Shown here: positions 8,996 through 19,164 of the stretch, in pieces
Layout of the letters: each line of letters begins with the position of its first letter
Numbering within the stretch: position 1 is the stretch's first letter
Source of the DNA: CAZBSE01 sp964610385
GTDB lineage: Bacteria > Actinomycetota > Humimicrobiia > Humimicrobiales > Humimicrobiaceae
Direction: 5' to 3'
Length of the DNA: 64,000 nt
Assembly (NCBI GenBank): GCA_964610385.1
Contig: CAZSXW010000003.1
Span: 124,001 to 188,000, forward strand
Translations under genes and position numbers: made by a program
Notes under the pieces: generated by a model
What the model was told of the DNA's origin: nothing
The model's database searches: none
What the model saw: only the letters and a program-made list of their open reading frames with translations

Positions 8996-9968
8996 AAGTC
9001 CTGATCCAAAATATCTGGCTGCAACTGATATTTTAATTGGAGACATGTCGGATATAAATTATGAATTTCTTTTATTTGATAAACCAATAATTCTGTTGGC
9101 AAATGATTGGCTTATAAAGAATTTTCCAGATATTGGTATCAAGACAGATATAGAAGGTCTGGGAGATGCTATAAAACGTTCCATTTCTAATCCAGGAGAG
9201 TTTACGGCAGAAAGAAAATATTGGCTGGAGAAGTCTATTCATAAACAGGGAAATGATAGTTCTGGTAGGGTGATTAGTACCGTCTTAAAACTTTCAAAGA
9301 TAGAAAAGCCCTACATTGTATTACTTCACGGGAATAATGAAGTGTTAAAAACGCATTTGGATCCTTTGTATCTCAATTTAAAGAAAAGGAAAATAGATTA
9401 TGAGTATACTGATAGATTTAAGGGAGACATTAAAACCAACAGGAATAATTATATTTTTATATCTGCGCATAATGGTTTATTAAAAGATATTACTTTTGGA
9501 TATAAGGTTCACATAGATCATGGAGTAAAAGGTATAGGTACTACTGATTTAAAAAATTTAACTATTCAATATAAGAAAATGAATTACTTTCCTAATATTG
9601 ATTTGCATGTTACCGAAGGCCTGGTAAGTTTACAGAAAACTAAAAAGATCCTAGGGCCGAATTCTAATAGAGCAATTTTGGTTGGTTATCCAAAATCTGA
9701 TATTTTGTTGGAGTTGAATAATAGCCAGACTAAGGTTTCGGTATGCAAAGAACTTGGTTTTGATAGTAATAAAATATTAATCACTTATGCTCCTACGGGT
9801 AAGTATAGCTATCCTTTTAAACAGGGTGCATCACTATCTTCAGAAGTGCTTCATAAGTTAAAAGAAATCTCTAATAAAAGTAATTATAATATTCTTATAA
9901 AATTAAGAAGCAAATCTTCTTTTATAGATAAAATTATTAATTTCATAAAAAAAGGCTGGAAAAATTAA
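8976..9968 (+). pseudogene. Rearranged CDP-glycerol-type glycerophosphotransferase (C-terminal half of one copy joined to N-terminal half of another)
   Basis: The 330-residue ORF has the order of the TagB/TagF-like family reversed. Residues 15-40 (YLAATDILIGDMSDINYEF, then DKPIILL) match the motif that sits near the C-terminus of these enzymes. After about residue 110 a new N-terminal half starts, with the HGVKGIG acceptor/donor loop near 183, VGYPKSDILL and TYAPTGK. It then stops at KKGWKN before the missing C-terminal half. An in-frame TAG at 8952 blocks extension upstream. The simplest reading is two tandem genes collapsed by deletion, so function is doubtful, though a permuted but folded protein is possible. 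Intact relatives transfer glycerol- or ribitol-phosphate from CDP donors. It overlaps the acetyltransferase gene by 20 bp. Confidence 0.55.
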
Positions 9969-10092
9969 AATTCTAGTCTTTAAGCAACACATTGATAACA
10001 CGTTAATTATAGGAGTATTGTAGAAGTAAAAAAACACTTAAGTAATTCTTAGTACTATTATATTCTTTATTTAAGGAATTTATTTTTTAAAA

Positions 10093-11322
10093 ATGGAAAA
10101 AGTAAAAGCAGTTTATGTTAGAACACAATTTTGGTTTAATTTAAAAGCCGGAGGATCTGTCGCGCATACTAACGGTGTTTTGAGTGGTATGATAAAAAAT
10201 GGCTGTGAGATAAAAGTTATTAGTAATGAGGAATTTTTAGGAATTAAAAATTTTAATTACAAAATAATAAAACCATTGAGGTTAAAACCTGATTGGGTGG
10301 GTGAACTTCTGTATAATTTTTATGCCGGTCCTTCTTTGAAAAAAAGCATATTAAAATTTAGACCCGATTTTATTTATCACAGATATACAGGATATACTTT
10401 TTTTATCACTGCCCTGGCGAAAAAACTGGGTATACCATTGATACTTGAGTTTAATAGTTTTGACTCATGGAAATTAAAATATTGGGAAAAAAGTAATAAT
10501 ATATTTAAAAGATTTTTTCAGAAATTTATATTATTTAAAATAGTTAAAAAAATAGAAAATTATAATTTAAATAACTCAAATTTAATAGTAACAGTTTCAG
10601 ATACTTTAATGAAAGACTTATTAAGAGTGGGATTTCGGAAAAGTAAAATACTTGTCATTACTAATGGTTTTGATCAGCAAAAATTCAATCCTGAATTAAT
10701 AACAAATGATCAAAATAAATCTCTTAAAAAGAGATTAAGAATAGGCGATGGAAAAATAATAGTAGGATTTTCAGGAACTTTTGGCCCCTGGCATGGAATA
10801 CCGCAGCTTATAGAGGCTATTAGCAGAATTACAAACGATTATTGTTTTAAGCCTATTCATTTTTTAATAATCGGTAATGGTGGACAGCTTTTAAAAGAAA
10901 TGAAGAGAAGACTATCAAATTCTAAAAAAATTACTTTAACAGGAACGGTACCTTATTCTCAGATTCAGTATTACCTTAATATTTGTGATATTCTTGTTGC
11001 ACCGCACTGCGTACCTGCAGATGGTAAAGAATTTTTTGGTTCTCCAACTAAAATTTTTGAGTATATGGCAATGGGAAAAGGTATTGTGGCCAGTAATTTG
11101 GGCCAGATTGGAAAAGTTCTGGAAAATAACAGGACTGCAATTATGGTTGAGCCTGGTAATATTGGCGAATTAGTGGATGGAATACTAAAGCTGGTTAGTG
11201 ATAAAAAAATGTGTTTGAAGTTAGGTATGAATGCGTTAAAAGAAGTTCGTGAAAAATATACCTGGGATAGAAATATAAGAAAGTTATTAACATTTATGGA
11301 TGAGAATAAAATATTATCCTGA
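10093..11322 (+). CDS. Glycosyltransferase family 4
   Basis: A 409-residue GT-B glycosyltransferase. The N-terminal half has the acceptor-side glycine-rich turn in LKAGGSVAHTNGVL (16-29) and the VTVSDTLMKDLLR helix. The C-terminal half has GFSGTFGPWHGIPQLIEAI, GTVPYSQIQYYLNICDILVAP and the nucleotide-sugar site FFGSPTKIFEYMAMGKGIVAS with the EX7E-type glutamate. It acts on the cytoplasmic face to extend the lipid-linked repeat. The GT4 at 19165 is a paralogue sharing the S-P-x-K-x-x-E-Y-M-A block and the following A-S-N-x-G-Q-I stretch. A 124-bp noncoding spacer precedes it, after the damaged gene. Donor and acceptor are unknown. Confidence 0.88.
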   Translation: MEKVKAVYVRTQFWFNLKAGGSVAHTNGVLSGMIKNGCEIKVISNEEFLGIKNFNYKIIKPLRLKPDWVGELLYNFYAGPSLKKSILKFRPDFIYHRYTGYTFFITALAKKLGIPLILEFNSFDSWKLKYWEKSNNIFKRFFQKFILFKIVKKIENYNLNNSNLIVTVSDTLMKDLLRVGFRKSKILVITNGFDQQKFNPELITNDQNKSLKKRLRIGDGKIIVGFSGTFGPWHGIPQLIEAISRITNDYCFKPIHFLIIGNGGQLLKEMKRRLSNSKKITLTGTVPYSQIQYYLNICDILVAPHCVPADGKEFFGSPTKIFEYMAMGKGIVASNLGQIGKVLENNRTAIMVEPGNIGELVDGILKLVSDKKMCLKLGMNALKEVREKYTWDRNIRKLLTFMDENKILS

Positions 11323-11340
11323 TCAAGAGGAGTTTAGTTA

Positions 11341-13650
11341 TTGAAAGAAAAATTTAGACATTATAAATCAGTAATTTCAAACACTCCTTTTAAAGTTCTG
11401 GTATTGAGAGTCTATAGAAAAATTATAGATGTTTCAGCAGACATTCTAAGGAATTTAAAAATAATTAAGAAAAGTTATTTCTTACAGGATAGAGATTTTT
11501 TAAAAATACTGAAAATTAATTGGGATCCAGATACTTATACGGATTTATTAAAAGATAAAATTGATAAAAATTTATTTTTTAATTCTATTATAGATGCAGA
11601 CGATAAAAATTTTATAGTTTCAAAATTATCTGAAGGGAATAAAAATAGAATTATAAGAGAAGCTGACGAAATATGCAGGCATGAGTTTGATCTTTTGAGT
11701 TCGGGAAAAGTTAAAGTTTCATATTCTTTAAAGCCGAAAGGGGTAGAAGGATATAAATATAATATGAATATAAGTAGTGAGGAAATTAAGAAGTGTAATC
11801 TAAAGATAAGGAATAGAGTTAATTCTCTTTTTAATGATTTAAAAATCAGTACGGAGTCTTACAGGTATTATGATTATGAGCCGATTGACTGGCACATAGA
11901 TTTTAAATCAGGATATAGATGGGATAAAAATATCTGGTACAGGAAAATAAAGGTTGGTCAATTACCCGGTGTTGATATAAAAGTACCCTGGGAATTATCC
12001 AGGTTCTATCATTTGACTACGTTAGCACAAGCGTATGTCCTTACAAAAAATGAGCGGTATACGTTAGAATATATTTATCAGATTATTGATTGGATTGAAA
12101 ACAACAGGCCGCAGCTTGGAGTTAACTGGAAATGTACAATGGATGTGGCGATAAGAGCGGCAAATTGGGTTTTAAGTCTGTCCTTTTTTAAAGACTCTGA
12201 GTTTTTTATAAAGGAATTTTTATTTTATCTTAGTAAAAATATTTATCTCCATGGAAGGCATATAATAAATAATCTTGAATATCAGTCCATAACTTCCAAT
12301 CATTATCTTTCGGATATAGCAGGCCTATTGTTTGTTTCCGGTCTTTTTGAAGGTTTTGAAATAGGTAAGAAATGGAGAAATTTTTCCATCAAAGAACTGA
12401 TAAATGAAATTGAGAAACAGGTATATCAGGATGGTGTTGATTTTGAGGCATCTACTTGCTATCACCGCCTCGTTTTAGAGTTATTGTTCTATCCGCTTCT
12501 ATATTTAATAAAGAGTTCAGATAAATCAGAAAATAAAAAAAATTATTTGGAAGTTGGAGAAGATATCTTTGGTAAAAGATATTTGACAAAAATTTATAAT
12601 ATGTTTGATTTTGTTCTACATGGAATAAAACCCGATAAGAATATGCCGCAGATAGGCGATAATGATAATGGAAGGTTTTTAAGATTTGGTATTAGAGAAT
12701 CACTTGATATGAGTTACCTTACAACTCTTGGGGCTATTTTTTTTAGTAGTTCTATATTTAAGGTAAAGGAATTTGAATTCTGTCCGGAAGCTTTGTGGAT
12801 TTTTGGTAAGGATGGATATGATATCTGGCATGGACTAAATGATAATACGTTAAAAAATATTAACAGTATGGGATTTGAAAATGCCGGTTGTTATATAATG
12901 AGGAATAATGGAAGCTATATGATTATTTCAGCAGGTCCCAATGGTCAGAATGGGAATGGAGGCCATGCTCACAATGATAAACTCAGTTTTGAACTATTTT
13001 TAAACAGCGAAAGTATAATTGTCGATCCTGGAACATTTCTTTATACTCCGTTACAAGAGATTAGGAATAAATTCCGTTCAACATCATATCATAATACTGC
13101 TGTGGTAGACGAAAAAGAACAAAATGAAATTTTGGAGAATAATCTATTTGAATTGGGAAATAACGCTATAGTGCAGGTAAAAAGTTGGAGTTCGTCAGAG
13201 AAATACGATTTAATTGAAGCGGAACATTCTGGTTATGAACGCTTTATTGGACAGATTATTCATAGAAGAATAATAGTCTTTGATAAACTTAAAAATTTCT
13301 GGATAATCAAAGATATCTTTACCGGGGAAGGAAGGCATTACTTTGATATATATTTTCATTTTGATCCCTGCATTAATGGATGCAGTATTGATGATTCAAT
13401 GGTTGCAAATGCCGAAATTGGAAAGAATGTCATATTAAAAATAATCCCTTTAATAAAGGATGGACTGAGATTAAAAATAATAGAAGGCTGGCATTCACCC
13501 GGTTATGGAAATAGAGATAGAAATTTAGTAGTTAAATATTCAAGGGAATCAGTTGTTCCTGCTGAATTTATATTTATATTATCATCGGATAATTTTAAAC
13601 ACGCACGAGATTATGTCGATAGCCTTATTAATAAGTTAAAAACCAGATAG
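11341..13650 (+). CDS. Heparinase II/III family protein (alginate/heparin lyase fold)
   Basis: A 769-residue protein with a TTG start placed 8 bases after AGAGGAG. Residues about 110-450 form the (alpha/alpha) toroid with WELSRFYHL, NHYLSDIAGLLF (asparagine site) and TCYHRLVLELL (tyrosine site). From about 530 the beta-sandwich domain holds GGHAHNDKLSFEL, which carries the catalytic histidine, then IIVDPGTFLYTP. Members cleave uronic-acid-containing polysaccharides by beta-elimination. Those inside exopolysaccharide operons, as here, are not secreted degradative enzymes: no signal peptide is visible. The uronic acid supplied by wecB/wecC is a plausible target. The biosynthetic role may be editing, epimerisation or length control; which one is unknown. 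Confidence 0.85.
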   Translation: MKEKFRHYKSVISNTPFKVLVLRVYRKIIDVSADILRNLKIIKKSYFLQDRDFLKILKINWDPDTYTDLLKDKIDKNLFFNSIIDADDKNFIVSKLSEGNKNRIIREADEICRHEFDLLSSGKVKVSYSLKPKGVEGYKYNMNISSEEIKKCNLKIRNRVNSLFNDLKISTESYRYYDYEPIDWHIDFKSGYRWDKNIWYRKIKVGQLPGVDIKVPWELSRFYHLTTLAQAYVLTKNERYTLEYIYQIIDWIENNRPQLGVNWKCTMDVAIRAANWVLSLSFFKDSEFFIKEFLFYLSKNIYLHGRHIINNLEYQSITSNHYLSDIAGLLFVSGLFEGFEIGKKWRNFSIKELINEIEKQVYQDGVDFEASTCYHRLVLELLFYPLLYLIKSSDKSENKKNYLEVGEDIFGKRYLTKIYNMFDFVLHGIKPDKNMPQIGDNDNGRFLRFGIRESLDMSYLTTLGAIFFSSSIFKVKEFEFCPEALWIFGKDGYDIWHGLNDNTLKNINSMGFENAGCYIMRNNGSYMIISAGPNGQNGNGGHAHNDKLSFELFLNSESIIVDPGTFLYTPLQEIRNKFRSTSYHNTAVVDEKEQNEILENNLFELGNNAIVQVKSWSSSEKYDLIEAEHSGYERFIGQIIHRRIIVFDKLKNFWIIKDIFTGEGRHYFDIYFHFDPCINGCSIDDSMVANAEIGKNVILKIIPLIKDGLRLKIIEGWHSPGYGNRDRNLVVKYSRESVVPAEFIFILSSDNFKHARDYVDSLINKLKTR

Positions 13651-13674
13651 ATTAATTAATATCAGTTAAAAGCT

Positions 13675-14940
13675 ATGAAAGTATTTTATTGCGCATTTGA
13701 AAGTATATTTGATCCTGTTTTTGATTCCCAAGTAGTAACTTTTCTGGAAAAGATAAATGCCAGGATTAAAAGAGAAGAACACAAGGTTCGTCTAATAGTA
13801 TTTAATTCCATTGGTAATGTTTTTAAAAGAAAATACTTAAAAAAAAGAAAAGAAATCAAAAAAAGACTTAAGGGGAAATGTTTTTTCTCGGTTAAGGTGC
13901 CTTATATGTATAATTTCCCTTATCTTTTTAGGATTTCATTATTTTTTAACAGTTTGTTAGCGGCAGTGGTTTTTATGTGGTTGAATGGTATTGGTAAGAA
14001 CAGAGCGGTTATTCACTGCCGTACCGAGATTGGTAGTTTTATATTATTAAGTCTTAAAAATTTTTTTAAACTTGATATAAAAGTAATATGTGATTGTAGA
14101 GGTATTGGTTCAAAAGAAATACTTTACAGTTTAAATGGTAAAAGAGGGATTTATGCTTCAAAAAAAATTGAAAAAGTTGAGAGGTTTGCACGGCGTGAAT
14201 CGGATTATATTTTTTGTGTCTCAAATTCTTTTAAAAGATATATTATAGAAAATAACAGTGTAAACCTGAATAAGATAAAAGTTGTTCCCTGTTGCATAGA
14301 TGGAGAAAGGTTCGCATTTGACCCAGGTATTAGGAAGTCTGTAAGAACTGAACTGGGATTAAAGGGAATGTTTGTAGTAATCTATGCAGGTTCGATGAAT
14401 AAATGGCAGCTTCCGGGAGAAATGGTAAATATATTTAAAATATTTAAAAAAAAGATAAGAAATTCTGTTTTTTTAATATTAACCTGTGATTACGGTTTTA
14501 CTTTATCTTTTATGAAAAAATCTGGTTTAAGAGATAATGATTATATAATAGAAAGTAAATCTCCTGACCAGGTGCCAATGTATCTTCAGGCAGGGGACCT
14601 GGCTCTGCTTATAAGAGAAGCCAATGAGGTTAATAAAGTCGCATTTCCTGTTAAATTTAGTGAATATGTCAGGAGTGGGATACCGGTGTTAAGCAGTATA
14701 ACTTCTGATGTAAGGGACCTGATTAAGGAAAATAATCTTGGTTTTGTTATTGATAGCTATAAAGAAGTTAGAGGAATAGAGATGATAGCGGATAAGGTTA
14801 GGGGTGATCTTGATTATATGACAAGCGATCGTTATAAAAAAATGATGAGTAATACATTGGGGGAAAAATTAACATGGGATAATTATATTGATTCTATAAT
14901 TAGAGTTTATAAAAAGGAATTTAATTTGGCTGCAGAATAA
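13675..14940 (+). CDS. Glycosyltransferase family 4
   Basis: A 421-residue GT-B glycosyltransferase. The N-terminal half is rich in lysine and carries a hydrophobic stretch around residues 84-105 that could associate with the membrane. VICDCRGIGSKE and FCVSNSFKRYIIE lie before the domain boundary. The C-terminal half has VVIYAGSMNKWQLPGEMV, DQVPMYLQAGDLALLIRE and the donor-site block FPVKFSEYVRSGIPVLSS. The family and location predict addition of one sugar to the lipid-linked unit. It starts 24 bp after the heparinase-family gene, so it is probably cotranscribed. Specificity is not readable from sequence. Confidence 0.84.
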   Translation: MKVFYCAFESIFDPVFDSQVVTFLEKINARIKREEHKVRLIVFNSIGNVFKRKYLKKRKEIKKRLKGKCFFSVKVPYMYNFPYLFRISLFFNSLLAAVVFMWLNGIGKNRAVIHCRTEIGSFILLSLKNFFKLDIKVICDCRGIGSKEILYSLNGKRGIYASKKIEKVERFARRESDYIFCVSNSFKRYIIENNSVNLNKIKVVPCCIDGERFAFDPGIRKSVRTELGLKGMFVVIYAGSMNKWQLPGEMVNIFKIFKKKIRNSVFLILTCDYGFTLSFMKKSGLRDNDYIIESKSPDQVPMYLQAGDLALLIREANEVNKVAFPVKFSEYVRSGIPVLSSITSDVRDLIKENNLGFVIDSYKEVRGIEMIADKVRGDLDYMTSDRYKKMMSNTLGEKLTWDNYIDSIIRVYKKEFNLAAE

Positions 14941-15047
14941 ATAAAGCTTAATGTTGATATCATTCAAAGAAGTTAAAAGGTCTATTATGTGTTAAAGTGT
15001 TCAAAGAAATAAAATATGGAAATATTGTTTCTGGAAAAAAGTTATAA

Positions 15048-16568
15048 ATGTCAAAGATTAAAAATTATTTTATAAAGTTTAAAAAGCTACTTAATAGATT
15101 AACTGTAAGCAGCGATAGTATTTCTGAAAAAACTATAAAAAGCGGTTTCTGGGTTTTTTTTCTAAGAATATCCAATAGATTATTTCAATTCATAAGAACT
15201 ATAATACTCGCGCGTATTCTCTCTCCTGATGATATAGGAATATTCGGTATCGCTCTGGTATTATTATCTATGCTTGAAACTTTTTCAAAAACTGGATTTA
15301 ACCATGCGCTTATTTATAAAAAAGGCAAAGCAGAGGGATATCTCGATACTGCATGGACTGTAGGATTGATAAGAGGAACATTTCTTGCGGTTTTATTATT
15401 CTTTATAGGAAGGCCGGCTTCAATTTTTTTTGATTCCCCTGATTCAATGAATATAATCAGAGTAATAGGAGTAGTTGTATTGCTACAGAGTTTCAGCAAT
15501 GTAGCCGTAATATATTTTGAAAAGGACTTGGAGTTCCATAAATATTTTCGGTACAGATTTACAGCAACAATCACTGACATGATAGTAGCTATTGTATCGG
15601 TAGTGATATTAAGAAATGTATGGGCACTGGCATTAGGATTGATTGCCGGTAATCTTGTACAATTAGTAATGTCTTATATGATAAGTCCATACAGGCCTAA
15701 AATAAGACTTGATATAAAAAAGGCAAAAGAACTTTTTAGATTTGGAAAATGGATTCTTATATCAGGTCCCTTAATATTTTTAATAACGGATGCTGACGAC
15801 ATGGTTGTAGGTAAAATCCTGGGTGTAACAATGTTAGGTTATTATCAGCTGGCTTATAAAATATCAAATATATCTGCTACAGAAGTTTCGAGTGTGATTT
15901 CCAGTTTAAGTTTTCCGGTTTATGCCAAGCTTCAGGATAATCTTGTAAAACTCAAAAAGGCTTTTATAAAGATTCTACAATTTACTACTTTCCTCTCATT
16001 CCCCATAGCAGGAGCGATAATAGCCTTTTCTTATGATTTCACTAAAATCTTTTTGGGTGAAAAATGGCTTCCGATGGTACCTGCTATTATTGTCCTTGCT
16101 GTGTGGGGAGCCATAAGGTCTATTGGTGCCACATCTGCAGAATTTTTTAAGGGTGTTGGAAAGCCAAATGTTTCTACATGTATGTATATACTTCAGGTGG
16201 TAGTCATGTATGGTTTTATTTACTACTTTTCAAAAAAATGGGAAATATTGGGGACGTCTATTATAATTTTAATAAGCGCGGTGATAATGAATGCTGTAAG
16301 AAATTACTTAATTATTAAAAAATTAAAATGTAGCTTTTGGGATTATTATAAGGTAATAGTTTTTGCCAGTATAATTACTATAGTACCTTTAACTACTATT
16401 TTAATTCTTAATAGTTTTGTATTTTTAGAAGTTAATATTTTTTATTTTATAGCCAAAGTTCTAATATTTTTACTGATATTTGCTTCAACTTCATTCTTGA
16501 TTAACCGATATTCAAGTTATAAAATCAATCTGATGCTGAAAGAACTAAAGGATAAGATAAAGGCATAA
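15048..16568 (+). CDS. wzx: Lipid-linked oligosaccharide flippase (Wzx/PST family)
   Basis: A 506-residue polytopic protein with about 12-14 hydrophobic helices and the family opening SGFWVFFLRISNRLFQFIRTIILARILSPDDIG-type segment (residues about 28-63), the most recognisable Wzx/MATE-like signature. KLQDNLVKLKKAFIK marks the cytoplasmic loop in the middle. It would turn undecaprenyl-linked repeat units to the outer leaflet for the Wzy protein at the start of the operon. It is the only full-length Wzx-type flippase I see in the window; the ABC exporter at 37-39 kb is a separate export route. A 107-bp spacer precedes it with no clear Shine-Dalgarno. Confidence 0.9.
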   Translation: MSKIKNYFIKFKKLLNRLTVSSDSISEKTIKSGFWVFFLRISNRLFQFIRTIILARILSPDDIGIFGIALVLLSMLETFSKTGFNHALIYKKGKAEGYLDTAWTVGLIRGTFLAVLLFFIGRPASIFFDSPDSMNIIRVIGVVVLLQSFSNVAVIYFEKDLEFHKYFRYRFTATITDMIVAIVSVVILRNVWALALGLIAGNLVQLVMSYMISPYRPKIRLDIKKAKELFRFGKWILISGPLIFLITDADDMVVGKILGVTMLGYYQLAYKISNISATEVSSVISSLSFPVYAKLQDNLVKLKKAFIKILQFTTFLSFPIAGAIIAFSYDFTKIFLGEKWLPMVPAIIVLAVWGAIRSIGATSAEFFKGVGKPNVSTCMYILQVVVMYGFIYYFSKKWEILGTSIIILISAVIMNAVRNYLIIKKLKCSFWDYYKVIVFASIITIVPLTTILILNSFVFLEVNIFYFIAKVLIFLLIFASTSFLINRYSSYKINLMLKELKDKIKA

Positions 16569-16583
16569 CAGTAATAATAAAAA

Positions 16584-19109
16584 ATGGATACAGAAAAAAA
16601 TATAAACATTACAAAAAGATATAATTTATGTTTATCCTGTGAAATTTGTGTATCGGTATGTCCAAATAGATCTATAACTACATTATTCCAGAATGGCCGT
16701 CTTATGCCTGTTATAAATTCCGAAACCTGTACTAATTGTGGTATTTGCTTGGAGTATTGCCCTGGAATCAATATAGATGATAGTTGTTTAAAAGATAAAT
16801 ATAGTATTGATAGAGTAATAGCCGGTGATTGTATTGACTGCTATACAGTATATTCTAAAGATTTTAGAATAAGGAAAAATTCTACAAGTGGTGGAGTAAT
16901 TACAGATTTTGTAAAAGAACTAATAAAAAAAAAAGAATATGATGCTGTGTTTGCATGCACACTCGATAATTTTAATCCACAAGATACGAGACTAAAAGAA
17001 TTAACAGGCATAGATGAAATTTTAAAATCAGCAAAGTCAAAATATATTCCAGCGTCTGCTTATAATATAGTTGAAACTCTTAAAAAATATAGCAATAAAA
17101 AATACATTATTGTGGGAACTCCCTGTATAATATCCGGGATAAAAAGATATGTTAAAGAAACCAGGGTAAACGAGGACAACTTATTATTCCTGGGACTTTT
17201 TTGTGATAAAACATTAAATCTTAATATAATCAAATATTTTGAGTATTTATATAAAATAGGAGCAGAAAAAATTGAGGAATTTAATTATAGGAATAAAGAG
17301 AAAGAAGGATGGCCCGGTGGAGTAAAAATTAAGTTTAATTCGGGTAGAGAATTATTTTTAAACAGGGAAGAAAGAATAAAGGTCAAAGAATTTTTCCAAT
17401 TAGAAAGGTGTCTTTATTGCTTTGATAAACTCAATAAGTCCGCAGATATCTCATTTGGGGATTGTTACATTAATGGCAGGAGCGACACACTGGGTAAATC
17501 AAATGTAATTGTAAGAACTAAAAAAGGGCAGAGAATATTTAATAAATATTTAGATTTGTTTGATTACAGGACGGAGGGAATAGAGGAGATTAAAAAATCT
17601 CAAGGAATAAAACATAAAAGAAAGAATATAGAATTTGCCAGATCAATCTTCAGTGAGATTAATTTTATTAAAGATGGAAAAACAAAGATTAGTAACAGAA
17701 CAAATATGAATAGAGAAATAAGAAAATATAGAAGGAAAATAATATTGGGTGAGAAAGGAAGATATAGGAAAATAAAGTTCTCACTATTATTTGGAACAAT
17801 AGAAAAAAAAATAATTTCAATTATGAAAAAATTCAGGGGATTTATTTTAAATATAATTAAGGTATTTGTAATATTATTTGAAGGTATACTATTTTATAAA
17901 TTTAAAATTGTACCAGATGAAAAGTTATTCAAGAAAGAAAATAGTATTTTAATAATTGGTGGTAACCTTATAAATAAAGGTGCTCAAGCTATGACCTTCT
18001 CGGTTGTAGATCAGTTAGTATCAAAAAGATATAGCAAGAAGATTTATCTGCTATCATCTAAAGACTATAATAATAGTTATAAAAACAAAGAGATTTATAA
18101 TTTTGATTTCCTGCCATGGGATATTAATCTCAAACTTAAAATAGTAAATCCTTTAGTAAGAATTGTTTTCAGTAGAAAGAATAACGGAGAAATTTTAAAG
18201 AAAGTCGTGAAGATTTTGCAGGATTCAAAGACTATTATTGATATCAGTGGTTATTCTTTATCGACTCAATGGGGATTAATGAAATCTCTTGGTTATCTTT
18301 TAAATATAATTATTGCCAGAAGGTTTGGAATAAATTTTTATATTATGCCTCAATCTATCGGACCCTTTGAGTATCCTAAAAAAATACTTCTAAATCCTTT
18401 ACTCAAATTATATCTAAAATACCCAAAAAAAATTTTTATAAGAGAAGAGGATGGCATTGAAAGCATTAAACCTTATACGATTAAAAATGTGTCGAAGTCG
18501 TTTGATATTGTTTTAATGAATCCTTTACAAAGTTTTAAAAATATTTTCAAGGATAAAGTGGATCTTAAAGAGATCAAGCTTGAGGGTAATCCTGTTAGTA
18601 TAGTACCAAATTTAAAGATAAACGAGATGGTGAAATATGATGATTTAATCATATTATATAAAAAAATAATTGAGAAATTAATTGAGAATAAAAAAACTGT
18701 ATATATTATTAATCATTCCGATAATGATATTGGCTTGAGTATGAATATAAAAAGAGAGTTTTTGGATAATATATATGTAAATTTAATTTCTGATGACCTG
18801 AATTCTATAGAGTTGGAAAAAATTATTAAACAGTCTAATTTTATTGTTGCTTCCAGATATCATTCAATTATAAATGCATATAAAAATGGGATACCTTCTA
18901 TTGTAATAGGCTGGGCTTTAAAATATTATGAACTGGTAAAAAATTTTAATCAACTTGAGTATTATTTTGATTGTAGAAAAAAGATAGATTTTGAAGACTT
19001 AAGTAAGGCTGTTGGTAGAATGCTGCAAAATTTTAAAAAAGAGAGCCAAAAAATATTGGAAGAAATTAAAAATATACCGGAAAGCAATATTTTTAAATTG
19101 ATAATTTGA
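16584..19109 (+). CDS. Ferredoxin-FrhB-type flavoprotein fused to polysaccharide pyruvyl transferase
   Basis: An 841-residue three-part protein. Residues 13-60 carry two 4Fe-4S clusters (Cys16/19/22/26 and Cys49/52/55/59, each ending CP). Residues about 85-345 are an F420-hydrogenase beta-subunit-like (FrhB/FdhB) domain with STSGGVITDF, VGTPCIISGI and CLYCFDKLNKSADISFGDC. After a basic linker with a hydrophobic stretch (about 415-440), residues about 455-810 are a WcaK/CsaB-type pyruvyl transferase with GGNLINKGAQAM, MPQSIGPFEYP and the ASRYHSIINAYKNGIP histidine loop. Pyruvyl transferases add ketal-linked pyruvate from PEP. The FrhB partner, common next to them, has no settled role. A second fusion with the two parts reversed lies at 23180-25495. 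Confidence 0.85.
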   Translation: MDTEKNINITKRYNLCLSCEICVSVCPNRSITTLFQNGRLMPVINSETCTNCGICLEYCPGINIDDSCLKDKYSIDRVIAGDCIDCYTVYSKDFRIRKNSTSGGVITDFVKELIKKKEYDAVFACTLDNFNPQDTRLKELTGIDEILKSAKSKYIPASAYNIVETLKKYSNKKYIIVGTPCIISGIKRYVKETRVNEDNLLFLGLFCDKTLNLNIIKYFEYLYKIGAEKIEEFNYRNKEKEGWPGGVKIKFNSGRELFLNREERIKVKEFFQLERCLYCFDKLNKSADISFGDCYINGRSDTLGKSNVIVRTKKGQRIFNKYLDLFDYRTEGIEEIKKSQGIKHKRKNIEFARSIFSEINFIKDGKTKISNRTNMNREIRKYRRKIILGEKGRYRKIKFSLLFGTIEKKIISIMKKFRGFILNIIKVFVILFEGILFYKFKIVPDEKLFKKENSILIIGGNLINKGAQAMTFSVVDQLVSKRYSKKIYLLSSKDYNNSYKNKEIYNFDFLPWDINLKLKIVNPLVRIVFSRKNNGEILKKVVKILQDSKTIIDISGYSLSTQWGLMKSLGYLLNIIIARRFGINFYIMPQSIGPFEYPKKILLNPLLKLYLKYPKKIFIREEDGIESIKPYTIKNVSKSFDIVLMNPLQSFKNIFKDKVDLKEIKLEGNPVSIVPNLKINEMVKYDDLIILYKKIIEKLIENKKTVYIINHSDNDIGLSMNIKREFLDNIYVNLISDDLNSIELEKIIKQSNFIVASRYHSIINAYKNGIPSIVIGWALKYYELVKNFNQLEYYFDCRKKIDFEDLSKAVGRMLQNFKKESQKILEEIKNIPESNIFKLII

Positions 19110-19164
19110 TGAGATTTAAATAACAAAATTATTTTTTATAGATATTAATTAATTTTCTAATATT

